Source: G963674665 sp964609625
Lineage (GTDB): Bacteria; Desulfobacterota; Desulfovibrionia; Desulfovibrionales; Desulfovibrionaceae
Direction: 5' to 3'
Assembly (NCBI GenBank): GCA_964609625.1
Contig: CAZSRS010000006.1
Coordinates: 62,001-126,000, forward strand
Length of the DNA: 64,000 nucleotides
Under the pieces are notes generated by a model that ran no database searches, was not told where the DNA came from, and saw only the letters and a list, made by a program, of their open reading frames with translations. The first letter of the stretch is position 1. The number at the start of each line of letters is the position of its first letter. The translations under genes and the position numbers were made by a program. Shown here piece by piece: positions 35,251-43,773 of this stretch.

Positions 35251-35842
35251 GTTCCATACCTCCTGAGTTGGGCGCGGGAGTACGGCACTGTCCTGCCGGC
35301 ACATGGCGAAAAGCGCGCGGATGGGGCTGGCGCCTGTGTCCAGAACGTCTTCCCGCGTCGTTGAGATGTGGTGCGACAAGCAAAATACACATGCCGCAAT
35401 CCAACATGCAAAAGCAGTAAATCAAAAATTTATGTTAGTAGTGTCGCTAGTGCAATATGCAAGCAGTATGCAAAATTAACAATATAATGAAAAGATGATT
35501 AAAACTCATAAAAAATAAGAAAATCGAAATTACGAGATTCAGTCAGAGTCAATCAAGTGATCTTGATACACAAATACGAGAGGTTGTCAAACTTTTGCGG
35601 ATGCTCGTTCAATGATGAGTGAATTCGCAGTATCTCTAAATATGCCAAGAAGTAATGATACATCATCGCAACAGTATTTGCGTTTTGATCACAAAAAAAA
35701 TTGCCTGGATAGTGTGACATCTTAGGCGGTTACCAGAATGCGTCTGAACATGCGCGAAAAAACCTGGCACAAGAAGCATGCCGGGCGATTCTCGGGAAAA
35801 GCTGCGTATTGGTCGGCTCTCCCTGAGCGAGTGCAGGAAGAG
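35251..35842. other. AT-rich intergenic region, no gene recognised
   Basis: About 590 bases between the methyltransferase start and the end of the CreD-like gene. The part 35400-35720 is strikingly AT-rich compared with the surrounding coding DNA and has several TATGCAA repeats (near 35456-35475). No frame encodes a protein-like product. It probably carries the methyltransferase promoter and may be a remnant of foreign DNA. Confidence 0.5.
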
Positions 35843-37168
35843 TTAGTCGCAGCCGCCTTCCTGTTCGGATACGGGCTTCTCCGTTGCCGGTTCAGAACGA
35901 AAGTTCCGCCCTCCGATGCGCGAACACGAGCCTTTTCTGGCGAAGACCTCTTCCCAATCCACCTTGGCCGAGACCTGCATGACCACGAAGAGCGTGGCTA
36001 TGGAGAGCATGGTGACGGAGAGTCCGGTGTAGCCCTTGAAAAAAAAGGTGTAGGAAAAAACCACCAAGTAGAGAAATTGTGAGATCCCCACTGTGACAAA
36101 GGCGAAACGCGCCCCTACCACGATACGCATGTAGGTGATCACCAGGATGATGGATACGGTCGCGGCGATCCAGAAGGCGACGTGGATGGAGATGTGGTCC
36201 ACCAGATAGGCCAGAAGGAGATGAAAGGAGAAAAAGGCGCCGGAAATAAAGAAATAGTTCATGGGATGTACCTTGACCTTGTGCACCGTGGTGAAGACCA
36301 GCATGGTGAACAGAAACAGGAACAAGGATACGGGGGCGAAGAAGGTGATGTCCTGCACCCAGGGACCGGGGTTGAGTTTCTGGGGCATGACCAGGGCGAT
36401 GTCCACCCCTGAGACCAGATTGGAAAAACGCCAGGCCAGTTCCCAGCCTTGGCCCCGACGCTGCTTTTCCGAGGGCGAGATGCTTGCTTCGGGAAAGTCG
36501 ATGTCGGTGAAGTCGGTGCGCATGGTCAGGGTGAAGTCCCGAATCTGGCTGACGTATGAGCCGAAGCTGTAACGCCAGGTGTCCATGCCGCGGGAGAGGT
36601 AGCCCACGATGGCCACGCCGCGTCCTCCAGGTGCCAGATGCAACTCCTGCTCGATCTTGTCGCCATGCATGTCCAGGGTTTTGATTTCGCGCTCCCCCTG
36701 GGCGTCCGCCAGGCGGAGCACGAAATCATCGTAGATGGCCGAGTTGGCGGGGAACGGAAAGTTGAAGTGGATGGTCCGGGGGGTGGCGGAGGTGTTCTCG
36801 AAACTGTAGGCGCCAAGGAAACGCACCGTATAGGTGGGGTACCAGAGCAGCCCCTTGCGCCTGTGCTCTAGCTGCACGTCGACGTGGATGTCGCTTCCAG
36901 CCAGAGGGGCGGTATGGTGGACCTTCACCATTCGGGTGACTTCCAGTTCCTTGCCGTCCTTGACCTGGATATCCTTGTGCAATCTCTCGGTGTAATAGTG
37001 GGCCGTTGGGGTAGTCTGAGTCTGAGGTGATCCCCAGATTTGGCCGACAGTGGTTTTCAGGGAGTCGTCGCTGTCATGGGTCCTGGAGCCGATGGTGGCG
37101 CCCAGGACCATCCAGGCGATGGAAACCGTCACGAAAATGAGAAAGATGCCAGCAATGCGCAGAGTCAC
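35843..37168 (-). CDS. CreD-like inner membrane protein
   Basis: The GTG at 37168 with AAGGAG six bases upstream gives 441 residues, starting with a membrane segment (TLRIAGIFLIFVTVSIAWMVL). A large periplasmic domain (residues ~30-285) contains RRKGLLWYPTYTVRFLGAYSFEN and EREIKTLDMHGDKIEQELHL, and five C-terminal membrane segments start at the hallmark VHPMNYFFISGAFFSFHLLLAYLVDHISIHVAFW. This is the CreD topology. CreD is linked to envelope stress and colicin tolerance; no creBC two-component genes are adjacent here. The last 35 residues are a polar tail. Confidence 0.8.
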   Translation of the reverse strand: MTLRIAGIFLIFVTVSIAWMVLGATIGSRTHDSDDSLKTTVGQIWGSPQTQTTPTAHYYTERLHKDIQVKDGKELEVTRMVKVHHTAPLAGSDIHVDVQLEHRRKGLLWYPTYTVRFLGAYSFENTSATPRTIHFNFPFPANSAIYDDFVLRLADAQGEREIKTLDMHGDKIEQELHLAPGGRGVAIVGYLSRGMDTWRYSFGSYVSQIRDFTLTMRTDFTDIDFPEASISPSEKQRRGQGWELAWRFSNLVSGVDIALVMPQKLNPGPWVQDITFFAPVSLFLFLFTMLVFTTVHKVKVHPMNYFFISGAFFSFHLLLAYLVDHISIHVAFWIAATVSIILVITYMRIVVGARFAFVTVGISQFLYLVVFSYTFFFKGYTGLSVTMLSIATLFVVMQVSAKVDWEEVFARKGSCSRIGGRNFRSEPATEKPVSEQEGGCD

Positions 37169-37335
37169 GTAGCACTCCTTGTGTGTCCGGCCGACGTAGG
37201 CCGGGTAAACGCCAGTGGCCGCAATGGCAGTGTGGCCGAGTCGCGGGGAGTATACGGGAGTTATCGGGAATGCGCTGCTGGTTCGGGGAGCTTTTGCACA
37301 ATCTTTACACTGGGGTCTCTGCGGCATCTGGTATG

Positions 37336-37374
37336 CAAAAACAAGGAAAAGGCCGCCCTGTTGGGAGGGCGGCC
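37336..37374 (-). terminator. rho-independent terminator of the universal stress protein gene
   Basis: On the minus strand GGCCGCCCT and AGGGCGGCC (37374-37366 and 37359-37351) form a 9-bp stem, followed by a T-rich run TTTTCCTTGTTTTTG. Confidence 0.85.
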
Positions 37375-37412
37375 CTCGGCGAGTCTTGCGGCAGGGTGCT
37401 GGGTGGATTGGG

Positions 37413-37865
37413 CTACTTGTTCTTACCGCAGACGGTCAGCACCGGTGCCGTGGAGTTGTGTACGACCTTCTCGGCGACACTGCCGTAAGCAAAGCGTTTG
37501 ATCCCACCGTAGCCGTGCGTGGCCATGACCACAAGGTCGACGTTTGCCTTTTCCACAGTGTTGAGAATTTCCTCCGCCGGGTCGCCGATGGCCAGGAGCC
37601 TGTCGAACTGGGTGCATTTGTCGCCCATCATGTCGCAGACTTTCTTGAAGGTGGCCTTGGTATTGTTCAGGATGCGTTCGCGGATGTGCTTTGTCTCGTC
37701 CTTGTTCAAGGCGTCGGAAAGAAACTCGAAGCGGGTGATTTCCTCCTGCACGTGCAGGACAGTGACCTTGGCGTCGTACTTCTCCGCAAGGGAAAGTACG
37801 TAGGGTAGTGCCCGGGCCGCTTCGTCCGACATGTCCGTGGGCCAGAGGATATGCTTGATTTCCAT
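37413..37865 (-). CDS. universal stress protein (UspA family)
   Basis: A 150-residue single Usp domain. MEIKHILWPTDMSDEAARALPYVLSLAEKYDAKVTVLHVQEE is the N-terminal strand-helix, and DLVVMATHGYGGIKRFAYGSVAEKVVHNSTAPVLTV holds the G-x2-G-x9-G(S/T) ATP-binding pattern (GYGGIKRFAYGS), so it is probably an ATP-binding type. The ATG at 37865 has AAGGAG upstream; the longer frame to 37913 is unlikely. A strong terminator follows, suggesting a monocistronic unit. Confidence 0.93.
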   Translation of the reverse strand: MEIKHILWPTDMSDEAARALPYVLSLAEKYDAKVTVLHVQEEITRFEFLSDALNKDETKHIRERILNNTKATFKKVCDMMGDKCTQFDRLLAIGDPAEEILNTVEKANVDLVVMATHGYGGIKRFAYGSVAEKVVHNSTAPVLTVCGKNK

Positions 37866-38125
37866 GAGCAGTCTCCTTGAGGACAGGGTTGGAGCGTGAT
37901 GCGCCGCACTCATTATTCCTTAGAAATATAGTCGGCTTCAGGGGGGCTTGTCCAGGGAAACGTAAAGATTCACGATCTATTGTATGGTTCAGGCAGTTGA
38001 TTCACGGAGCGGAAGGGGGGATCTACACGAAAACGGCACCAGGAAAACAAGCAATCTTCACACGCTCTGCGTATTGAGGGGCTGATTCCACGGATCGCAC
38101 ACATCCCTTCAAAGGAGCCCATGCA

Positions 38126-39022
38126 ATGTTCAGCCAGTTTTTCGGAAATTACCTGCTCAAACGCGGCCTGATCACCGCCTCGCAGTTGCGCGAAGTCCTC
38201 GCGCTGCAGGATTCGGTAAGGGTCAAGCTCGGGGTCATGGCTATCGACGCCGGCTACATGAACGCGGAACAGGTCGAGCGGACAAATGCCCTGCAAGCGC
38301 GGCGGGACAAACGCTTCGGAGAGATAGCCATTGAAGAAGGTTACCTCGACGAAGACCAACTCAGCGAACTGCTGGGACAACAAAACAAGCGCCACCTGCT
38401 CATCAGTCAAGCCCTCATCGACAAAGACCTGTTCGGGTTCGAGGAGATCCAGCGCGTGCTCGAGGACTATCGCCGTGATTCGGGCCTTGGCGACATCGAG
38501 TTCGAGGCGCTGAAACGCAACGATGTGGACACGGTGACCAGGGCCATGGTCAAGCTGCCTGATCTCGGCGATCCGAAAATATATGGCGACTACTTCTCGC
38601 TGTTCGTTCGCAACCTGATTCGCTTCATCGACGACGGCATCGTGTTGGGAGGTGCCGAGCGCGTGCGGGAATCGTGCTTCGAGACCTTGGTGCATCAGGA
38701 GATGGACGGGCGTTTCAAGATATTCACGAGTTTGGCCGGCAGTCGCGAAGCCATGTCCACGTTCGCGGCGCGCTTCGCGAAAACGGACATCGAGGGCTAC
38801 GGTGAACTGGCCGCGGATTCCCTGGGTGAATTCCTGAACACCCAAAACGGTCTGTTTCTTTCCAAGCTCTCCAACGAATGGGTCGAGCTGGAACTTTCTC
38901 CCTCGGAGAGCAGGACCGACGGCGTTCTCAAGTCCGTGGGCGTGGTCTATGCGGTGCCCTTCAGCCTGCCCTTTGGCCACTTCACTTTCTACATGGGCCT
39001 GGGCTCCCCGGTATTCAAATAG
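38126..39022 (+). CDS. CheX-like phosphatase with four 29-residue N-terminal repeats
   Basis: Residues 1-120 consist of four helical repeats whose turns fall at KRGLIT (Gly14), DAGYMN (Gly43), EEGYLD (Gly72) and DKDLFG (Asp101), an exact 29-residue period, resembling MshE N-terminal-type repeats known to bind c-di-GMP in other proteins. Residues ~150-298 are a CheC/CheX-type domain with the phosphatase motif E-x2-N (Glu235, Asn238 in SLGEFLNTQNG). CheX proteins dephosphorylate response regulators; the next gene is a single-domain regulator, the obvious substrate. AAAGGAG precedes the ATG. Confidence 0.82.
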   Translation: MFSQFFGNYLLKRGLITASQLREVLALQDSVRVKLGVMAIDAGYMNAEQVERTNALQARRDKRFGEIAIEEGYLDEDQLSELLGQQNKRHLLISQALIDKDLFGFEEIQRVLEDYRRDSGLGDIEFEALKRNDVDTVTRAMVKLPDLGDPKIYGDYFSLFVRNLIRFIDDGIVLGGAERVRESCFETLVHQEMDGRFKIFTSLAGSREAMSTFAARFAKTDIEGYGELAADSLGEFLNTQNGLFLSKLSNEWVELELSPSESRTDGVLKSVGVVYAVPFSLPFGHFTFYMGLGSPVFK

Positions 39023-39046
39023 CCCAAGAAATAAGGAGAAATCATC

Positions 39047-39409
39047 ATGGCACGCATCCTTATCGTGGACGATTCCATTGTTGCCCGCAACAACCTCAAG
39101 ACAATACTCAAACAGGCTAGACACACCGTGGTGGCCGAGGCCACCGACGGTGAGAGCGGATTCATGAAGTTCGCGGAACTCAGGCCCGACCTTGTCACCA
39201 TGGACATCACCATGCCCAACCTCAACGGCATTGAATGCTTGAAAAAGATCGTGGAGACGGACCCAGAGGCCAGGGTCATGATGGTCAGCGCCCTGGGGCA
39301 GGGCGCCAAGATTCTCGAAGCCCTCAACGCCGGTGCCAAGCACTATATAACCAAACCCTTCGAGGCGGAAAAAGTGCTCGATGCCATCAACGAGGTTTTG
39401 AACAATTAG
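39047..39409 (+). CDS. single-domain response regulator (CheY-like)
   Basis: A 120-residue receiver domain with DDS (8-10), phosphoacceptor Asp53 in LVTMDITMPNLNG, the switch region MVSALGQ and Lys in YITKPFEAEKVL. No output domain. It lies 24 bases after the CheX-like gene with AAGGAG and 40 bases before the HPt-type kinase, so kinase, receiver and phosphatase form one unit. Confidence 0.95.
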   Translation: MARILIVDDSIVARNNLKTILKQARHTVVAEATDGESGFMKFAELRPDLVTMDITMPNLNGIECLKKIVETDPEARVMMVSALGQGAKILEALNAGAKHYITKPFEAEKVLDAINEVLNN

Positions 39410-39449
39410 GACCTTGGCGCCGCACTCGCCCCACTGCAAGGAGCCCCCC

Positions 39450-41465
39450 ATGGAAACAGTTTCCTTGGCCGACGTCGAACTTGTCGACTATTCCTCCAAG
39501 GAGGACAACATCCGCGAACTTGTGGAGCAGACCAAGACATTCCTCGCCTCGGAGCCCGGAGCCGGCCTCTGCGATTTCTTCGAGGAGCATCCCACCGCGG
39601 AGGGAGTGGTTATTCTCGAGGAAGGGGAGGTCCCCGTTGGCTTGGTGATGCGTAACGACTATTTCCAGAAACTGGGCAGCCTGTACGGCAGGGACCTCTT
39701 TCTCAAGCGTCCGGCCAGGCTTGTCATGAATCCGCGCCCGCTCATCGTGGACGTCAGCGTGGATATCGCCACCATCAGCATGGTGGCCATGAACCGCCCC
39801 CAAAAAGAACTATACGACATCGTCATCGTTACCGAGGAGGAACGGCTCCTGGGCGTGGTCAGCATCAAACGCTTCATGGTCGAACTCTCGCGGAACAGGG
39901 AAAAGGAGATCGAACTGCTCAAACAGCAGAAAGAGATACTGCACCTGGCCAATGAAGCCGAGATACGACATCGCAGGCAGATCGAGGACAAGAATGTCGA
40001 GTTGCGCGATCGCAATGAATCCATCAAGAATCTGTTGGACAACGCCGGACAGGGATTTCTTTCCTTTGGGCCGGATATGCTCATCTCCAACGAGTACTCC
40101 CTGGAGTGCGTGCACATCTTCCGTGGTCCCATTGGGGGGAAGGATTTTCTGGAACTGATCCACAGGCATCTGCCCGAAGACAGCCGCGGCATGGTCGGGC
40201 AGATAATCAGCAACGTCTTCAGCGCGGACAAGGAGTTGCAGCGAAAGGTCTACCTCGCGCTGTTACCGGGTGAATTGCAGATATACAACAGGATAGTACG
40301 CGTCGAGTACAAGGTTACCCAGCAATTGGATCAGAAACGGATGATGCTGGTCCTCACCGACATTACGGAAAAGAAGGAACTTGAGCAGAAAATGGCCCTG
40401 GAGCGCAGTAACCTGCGTCTGGTGGTCAAGGCTCTGGCCAAACAGTCCGACGTGAACCTGACCATGCAGGCCTTCACCGGCTTCGTGCGCCAGGACGCCC
40501 CGGTCGTTATCGCGGACGCAGAAACACCACAGGCCGCCCTGGCTGAAATATTCAGGATGGTACACACGTTCAAGGGCGATTTTGGGCAGTATGGTCTGCA
40601 CAACACCGCGGCCCAACTGCATGCCATCGAGGACACATTGGCAGCTCTCGTCGCGCGCGATACGCCTCCGACGCGTGAGGAACTTCTGGCCCTTGTCCAG
40701 GGGTGGAACCCGGAGACCATCCTCAACGAGGACAGGTATATCATTTTGGAATCGTTGGGCAAATCCTATTTTGAAACAGAGGAACGCTTTCTTGTCAGCA
40801 AGGAGCGATTGCTGGACATCGAGAATCGCGTGCACAAGGTCCTGCAACCGGCGGAGCGTTCCGAGGTGCTGCCGTTGTTGCGCTCCCTGCGTCAACACAA
40901 TGTCAAGGATCTGCTCAAGTCCTATGCTGAGTATCTGCGGGACTTGGCCTCGCGGTTGGAAAAGGCCGTGGAGCCTTTGGCCGTCACGGGTGACGCGGTA
41001 CTCGTGGATAAGGATGTCTACCATGCATTTTTCAAGTCCCTGGTTCACGTCTTTCGGAACATGATCGACCACGGAATCGAGAGTCCGGAGAAGCGTCTGG
41101 AATCAGGCAAGCGGGAATTGGGGGTGATCAAGTGCAAGGTCAAGTCGGAACGAACCGCGGGCTTCAGAATTACCATCGCTGACGACGGCGCGGGAGTGGA
41201 TATCGACAAGGTGCGGCGCAAGGCGATTGAAAAGGGGTTGTGCAGTGTGGAGCAGGGAGCGGCTTTTGGGGACGAGCAGTGCATACAGCTGTTGTTCCTC
41301 GACTCGTTGTCCACGAAAGACGAGACAACGGCACTTTCAGGCCGTGGAGTGGGGCTCTCGGCCGTCAAGGCCGAACTCGAGTCTCTTGGGGGAACGGTAT
41401 TTGTCACTACCAAGCCAGGCCAGGGCACGAAATTCACTTTCCAACTCCCTTTGCTGGGAGGCTGA
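39450..41465 (+). CDS. CheA-like HPt histidine kinase with N-terminal CBS-like pair
   Basis: The 671-residue protein starts at the ATG at 39450 (AAGGAG). Residues ~35-145 resemble paired CBS domains (EGVVILEEGEVPVGLVMRNDYF, DIVIVTEEERLLGVVSIKRFMVEL). A coiled coil and a PAS-like region (~190-305) follow. Instead of a DHp H-box the phosphoacceptor is in an HPt domain, FRMVHTFKGDFGQYGL (His372). The ATPase core has FRNMIDHGIESPEKRLESGK (N box), IADDGAGVD and SGRGVGLSAVKAELESLGG (G boxes), CheA-like. No CheW-binding domain is evident. It likely phosphorylates the adjacent receiver. Confidence 0.87.
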   Translation: METVSLADVELVDYSSKEDNIRELVEQTKTFLASEPGAGLCDFFEEHPTAEGVVILEEGEVPVGLVMRNDYFQKLGSLYGRDLFLKRPARLVMNPRPLIVDVSVDIATISMVAMNRPQKELYDIVIVTEEERLLGVVSIKRFMVELSRNREKEIELLKQQKEILHLANEAEIRHRRQIEDKNVELRDRNESIKNLLDNAGQGFLSFGPDMLISNEYSLECVHIFRGPIGGKDFLELIHRHLPEDSRGMVGQIISNVFSADKELQRKVYLALLPGELQIYNRIVRVEYKVTQQLDQKRMMLVLTDITEKKELEQKMALERSNLRLVVKALAKQSDVNLTMQAFTGFVRQDAPVVIADAETPQAALAEIFRMVHTFKGDFGQYGLHNTAAQLHAIEDTLAALVARDTPPTREELLALVQGWNPETILNEDRYIILESLGKSYFETEERFLVSKERLLDIENRVHKVLQPAERSEVLPLLRSLRQHNVKDLLKSYAEYLRDLASRLEKAVEPLAVTGDAVLVDKDVYHAFFKSLVHVFRNMIDHGIESPEKRLESGKRELGVIKCKVKSERTAGFRITIADDGAGVDIDKVRRKAIEKGLCSVEQGAAFGDEQCIQLLFLDSLSTKDETTALSGRGVGLSAVKAELESLGGTVFVTTKPGQGTKFTFQLPLLGG

Positions 41466-41755
41466 GTCGGGCGCGGTCTCACCCGCCGGTCAGTCGGCGT
41501 GCCGCTCTCGAAATGCCAATCGTGCCCTTCGTTGAAGCGTTCGTGTTCCGCGACCCGTGATTAAGGGGCGGGTCGGGAACCGGCCGCGTATTGTCACGTA
41601 TCCCATCATGTCGTCATCACGCCACAATTCCACTTATCGCGACCATGCCGCGCTTGGCTCTCGACTTTGGGCACCAGTCATGGCATAGATCGCCAGTTGT
41701 ATGACGTGCTGTCCAGGCTCTCTCTACAATGTCAAGACCATCCCAAGGGGGTTTC

Positions 41756-42373
41756 ATGTCGAGTTTGTTCACGGTAGTGCAAGGAGTCGTTCCCGCGCTG
41801 TGCATCTTTGTGGCTTTTGTCGCGATGCTCGTCGTCGCCCCAGGCAGGGGGCATGCCGCCGAAGCCGCGAACCCCAAGGTGTTGCTCAAGACCAACAAGG
41901 GTGACATCACCCTGGAGTTGTTCGCCGCCAAGGCACCCAAGACAGTCGAGAATTTCCTGACCTACGTGCGCGACGGCCACTACGACGGCACGGTGTTCCA
42001 CCGGGTCATCGACGGCTTCATGATCCAGGGCGGGGGGCTGGACGCGGAACTCACTCCCAAGGAGACGCGGGAGCCCATCGAAAACGAGGCGGACAACGGC
42101 GTGGCCAACGAGACCTACACCGTCGCCATGGCCCGGACATCCGACCCGCATTCGGCCACGGCACAGTTCTTCATCAACGTGGCGGACAACGAATTCTTGA
42201 ACCACAAGGGCAAGAGCGCGCAGGGCTGGGGCTACTGCGCCTTTGGACGCGTGGTGGCGGGGCAGGAGGTGGTCGACGCCATCAAGGGCGTGGCCACGGC
42301 ATCGCGGGGCATGCACGAGGGCGTGCCGACCGAGGCGGTGGTGATCACATCCGCCACGGTCATTTCAGAGTAG
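41756..42373 (+). CDS. ppiA: periplasmic cyclophilin-type peptidyl-prolyl isomerase
   Basis: The ATG at 41756 has AAGGGGG upstream; an N-terminal hydrophobic stretch (VPALCIFVAFVAMLVVA) ending GRGHAAEAAN is a signal peptide. The cyclophilin domain has TNKGDITLELFAAKAPKTVENFL, FHRVIDGFMIQGGG (active-site FHRVIxxFMIQGG), ARTSDPHSATAQFFINV and GYCAFGRVVAGQEVVD. It catalyses proline isomerisation in the periplasm. It precedes the liv operon but is separated by 114 bases with a likely regulatory region. Confidence 0.93.
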   Translation: MSSLFTVVQGVVPALCIFVAFVAMLVVAPGRGHAAEAANPKVLLKTNKGDITLELFAAKAPKTVENFLTYVRDGHYDGTVFHRVIDGFMIQGGGLDAELTPKETREPIENEADNGVANETYTVAMARTSDPHSATAQFFINVADNEFLNHKGKSAQGWGYCAFGRVVAGQEVVDAIKGVATASRGMHEGVPTEAVVITSATVISE

Positions 42374-42413
42374 CGTTTGCAATTTTGTAAAGCAGATTGG
42401 TGAGGTAGTTTAC

Positions 42414-42432
42414 TTTTACGTGCATTTTACGT
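42414..42432 (+). promoter_or_regulatory. direct repeat TTTTACGT x2 upstream of livK
   Basis: TTTTACGT occurs at 42414-42421 and 42425-42432, 11 bases apart (one helical turn), in the 114-base gap before livK. It could be a regulator site or part of the promoter; no regulator gene is adjacent. Confidence 0.4.
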
Positions 42433-42487
42433 AAGAGTCTCGGAACATAATCCTGCACCATCAACACACAATGAGGAGGAGGTCGAG

Positions 42488-43645
42488 ATGAAAAAACTGA
42501 TTCTGTGCGTGGTAGCGCTACTGCTGCTCGCTTCTCCGGCCCTGGCGGCCGACACCATCAAAATTGGCTTTGACATCCCGCTCACCGGCGACATTCCAGA
42601 CGTTGGCGAATCCTCCAAGAACGCCGCCGAAATGCTCAAGGCCAAGGTCAACGACGCCGGCGGTCTGGAAGTCGGCGGCAAGACCTACATGCTGACGTTT
42701 ATTTACGAAGACAACGAGTCCAATGCCGAGTCCGCGGTGAAGGCCGCCACCAAGCTGATCACCGAGGACGAAGTCCTGGCCATCGTCGGACCCCAGTCCT
42801 CCAAGCAGGCCGTTCCGGCTGGTGGTGTGGCCGACCAGTACAAGACGCCCTTGATCAGCCCCTGGTCCACCAACCCCAACACCACCCTCGATCGCCCCTA
42901 TGTGTTCCGCGGCTGCTTCCTCGATCCTTTCCAGGGTCCTGTCGCCGCCAAGTTCGCCAAGGAAGAGTTCGGTGCCGCCAAGGCCGCGGTGCTGTACGAC
43001 ATCGCCAGCGACTATCCCAAGGGCTTGGCCGAGTTCTTCAAGTCCGCCTTCGAGGAGATCAACGGCCCTGGTTCCGTGGTGGCTTACGAGAGCTTCACCA
43101 CCAAGGACGTGGACTTCAGCGCCCAGTTGACCAACATCGTCAAGTCCGGGGCCGATGTGCTCTTCGTGCCCCAGTACTACAACGAAGTGCCGCAGATCGT
43201 GGAACAATCCCGCTCCCTGGGCTGGAACAATCCCATCATGGGTTCCGATTCCTGGGGCAGTGGCGACCTCATGGGCCTGTGCGGCGATATGTGCAAGGGC
43301 TATTTCTTCAGCACGCACTACGCGGCCGCCGGCGCCCAGGGCGAGACCAAGGAATTCATCGACGCCTATTCCGCCAAGTACGGCAAGACCCCTGACGACG
43401 TCGCCGCCCTGACCTGGGATTCCATCAATTTGATGCTCCAGGCCATCAAGAACACCGGCGGACTCAGCGGCGACCTGGCCAAGGATCGTACCGCCATCAA
43501 GGACGCCCTGGCCTCGATCAAGGATTTCCCCGGTATCACCGGCGGCATGACCTTCACCCCGGAAGGCGACCCCATCAAGTGTGCCGTGGTGGTCAAGATC
43601 AACGAAAACGGCGAGTACGAGTTCTACAAGTCCGTATGCCCGTAA
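42488..43645 (+). CDS. livK: branched-chain amino acid ABC transporter, substrate-binding protein
   Basis: A periplasmic binding protein of 385 residues with signal peptide KLILCVVALLLLASPALAA and a type I fold starting DTIKIGFDIPLTGDIPDVGESSKNAAEMLKA. VGPQSSKQAVPAG and STNPNTTLDRPYVFRGCFLDPF are Leu/Ile/Val-binding-protein-like. GAGGAGG lies before the ATG. It is the first gene of the liv operon and is separated from livH by a strong hairpin. The ligand is inferred from the family and may include other small amides or urea-like compounds. Confidence 0.93.
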   Translation: MKKLILCVVALLLLASPALAADTIKIGFDIPLTGDIPDVGESSKNAAEMLKAKVNDAGGLEVGGKTYMLTFIYEDNESNAESAVKAATKLITEDEVLAIVGPQSSKQAVPAGGVADQYKTPLISPWSTNPNTTLDRPYVFRGCFLDPFQGPVAAKFAKEEFGAAKAAVLYDIASDYPKGLAEFFKSAFEEINGPGSVVAYESFTTKDVDFSAQLTNIVKSGADVLFVPQYYNEVPQIVEQSRSLGWNNPIMGSDSWGSGDLMGLCGDMCKGYFFSTHYAAAGAQGETKEFIDAYSAKYGKTPDDVAALTWDSINLMLQAIKNTGGLSGDLAKDRTAIKDALASIKDFPGITGGMTFTPEGDPIKCAVVVKINENGEYEFYKSVCP

Positions 43646-43687
43646 ACACGGGCTGGTCTGCCTGAACCATTCCGTCCCTGACAACGC

Positions 43688-43710
43688 GGGGCCCGGCCTG
43701 CCCGGGCCCC
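43688..43710 (+). terminator. strong intercistronic hairpin between livK and livH
   Basis: GGGGCCCGG (43688-43696) and CCGGGCCCC (43702-43710) form a 9-bp all-GC stem with a 5-base loop. No T tract follows, so it is better read as a stabilising or partial-attenuation hairpin that raises livK over livHMGF. Confidence 0.7.
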
Positions 43711-43773
43711 TCAGCCGGACACGAAGGCCCGGAACGCGATTTCGGGCCTTCCCATCAAGCAGGAGCGAGCACC

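Noticed and set aside
35764..35785. sigma54-like TGGCAC element
   Set aside because: The second half does not match the TTGCA consensus, and no sigma54 target gene follows in that orientation.
37970..39451. 493-codon minus-strand open frame
   Set aside because: It lies antisense to the CheX-like gene and receiver, which have clear domain motifs; GC-rich coding DNA often yields long antisense frames.
42518..43684. 388-codon minus-strand open frame
   Set aside because: Antisense to livK; product is Gly/Val/His-rich noise.
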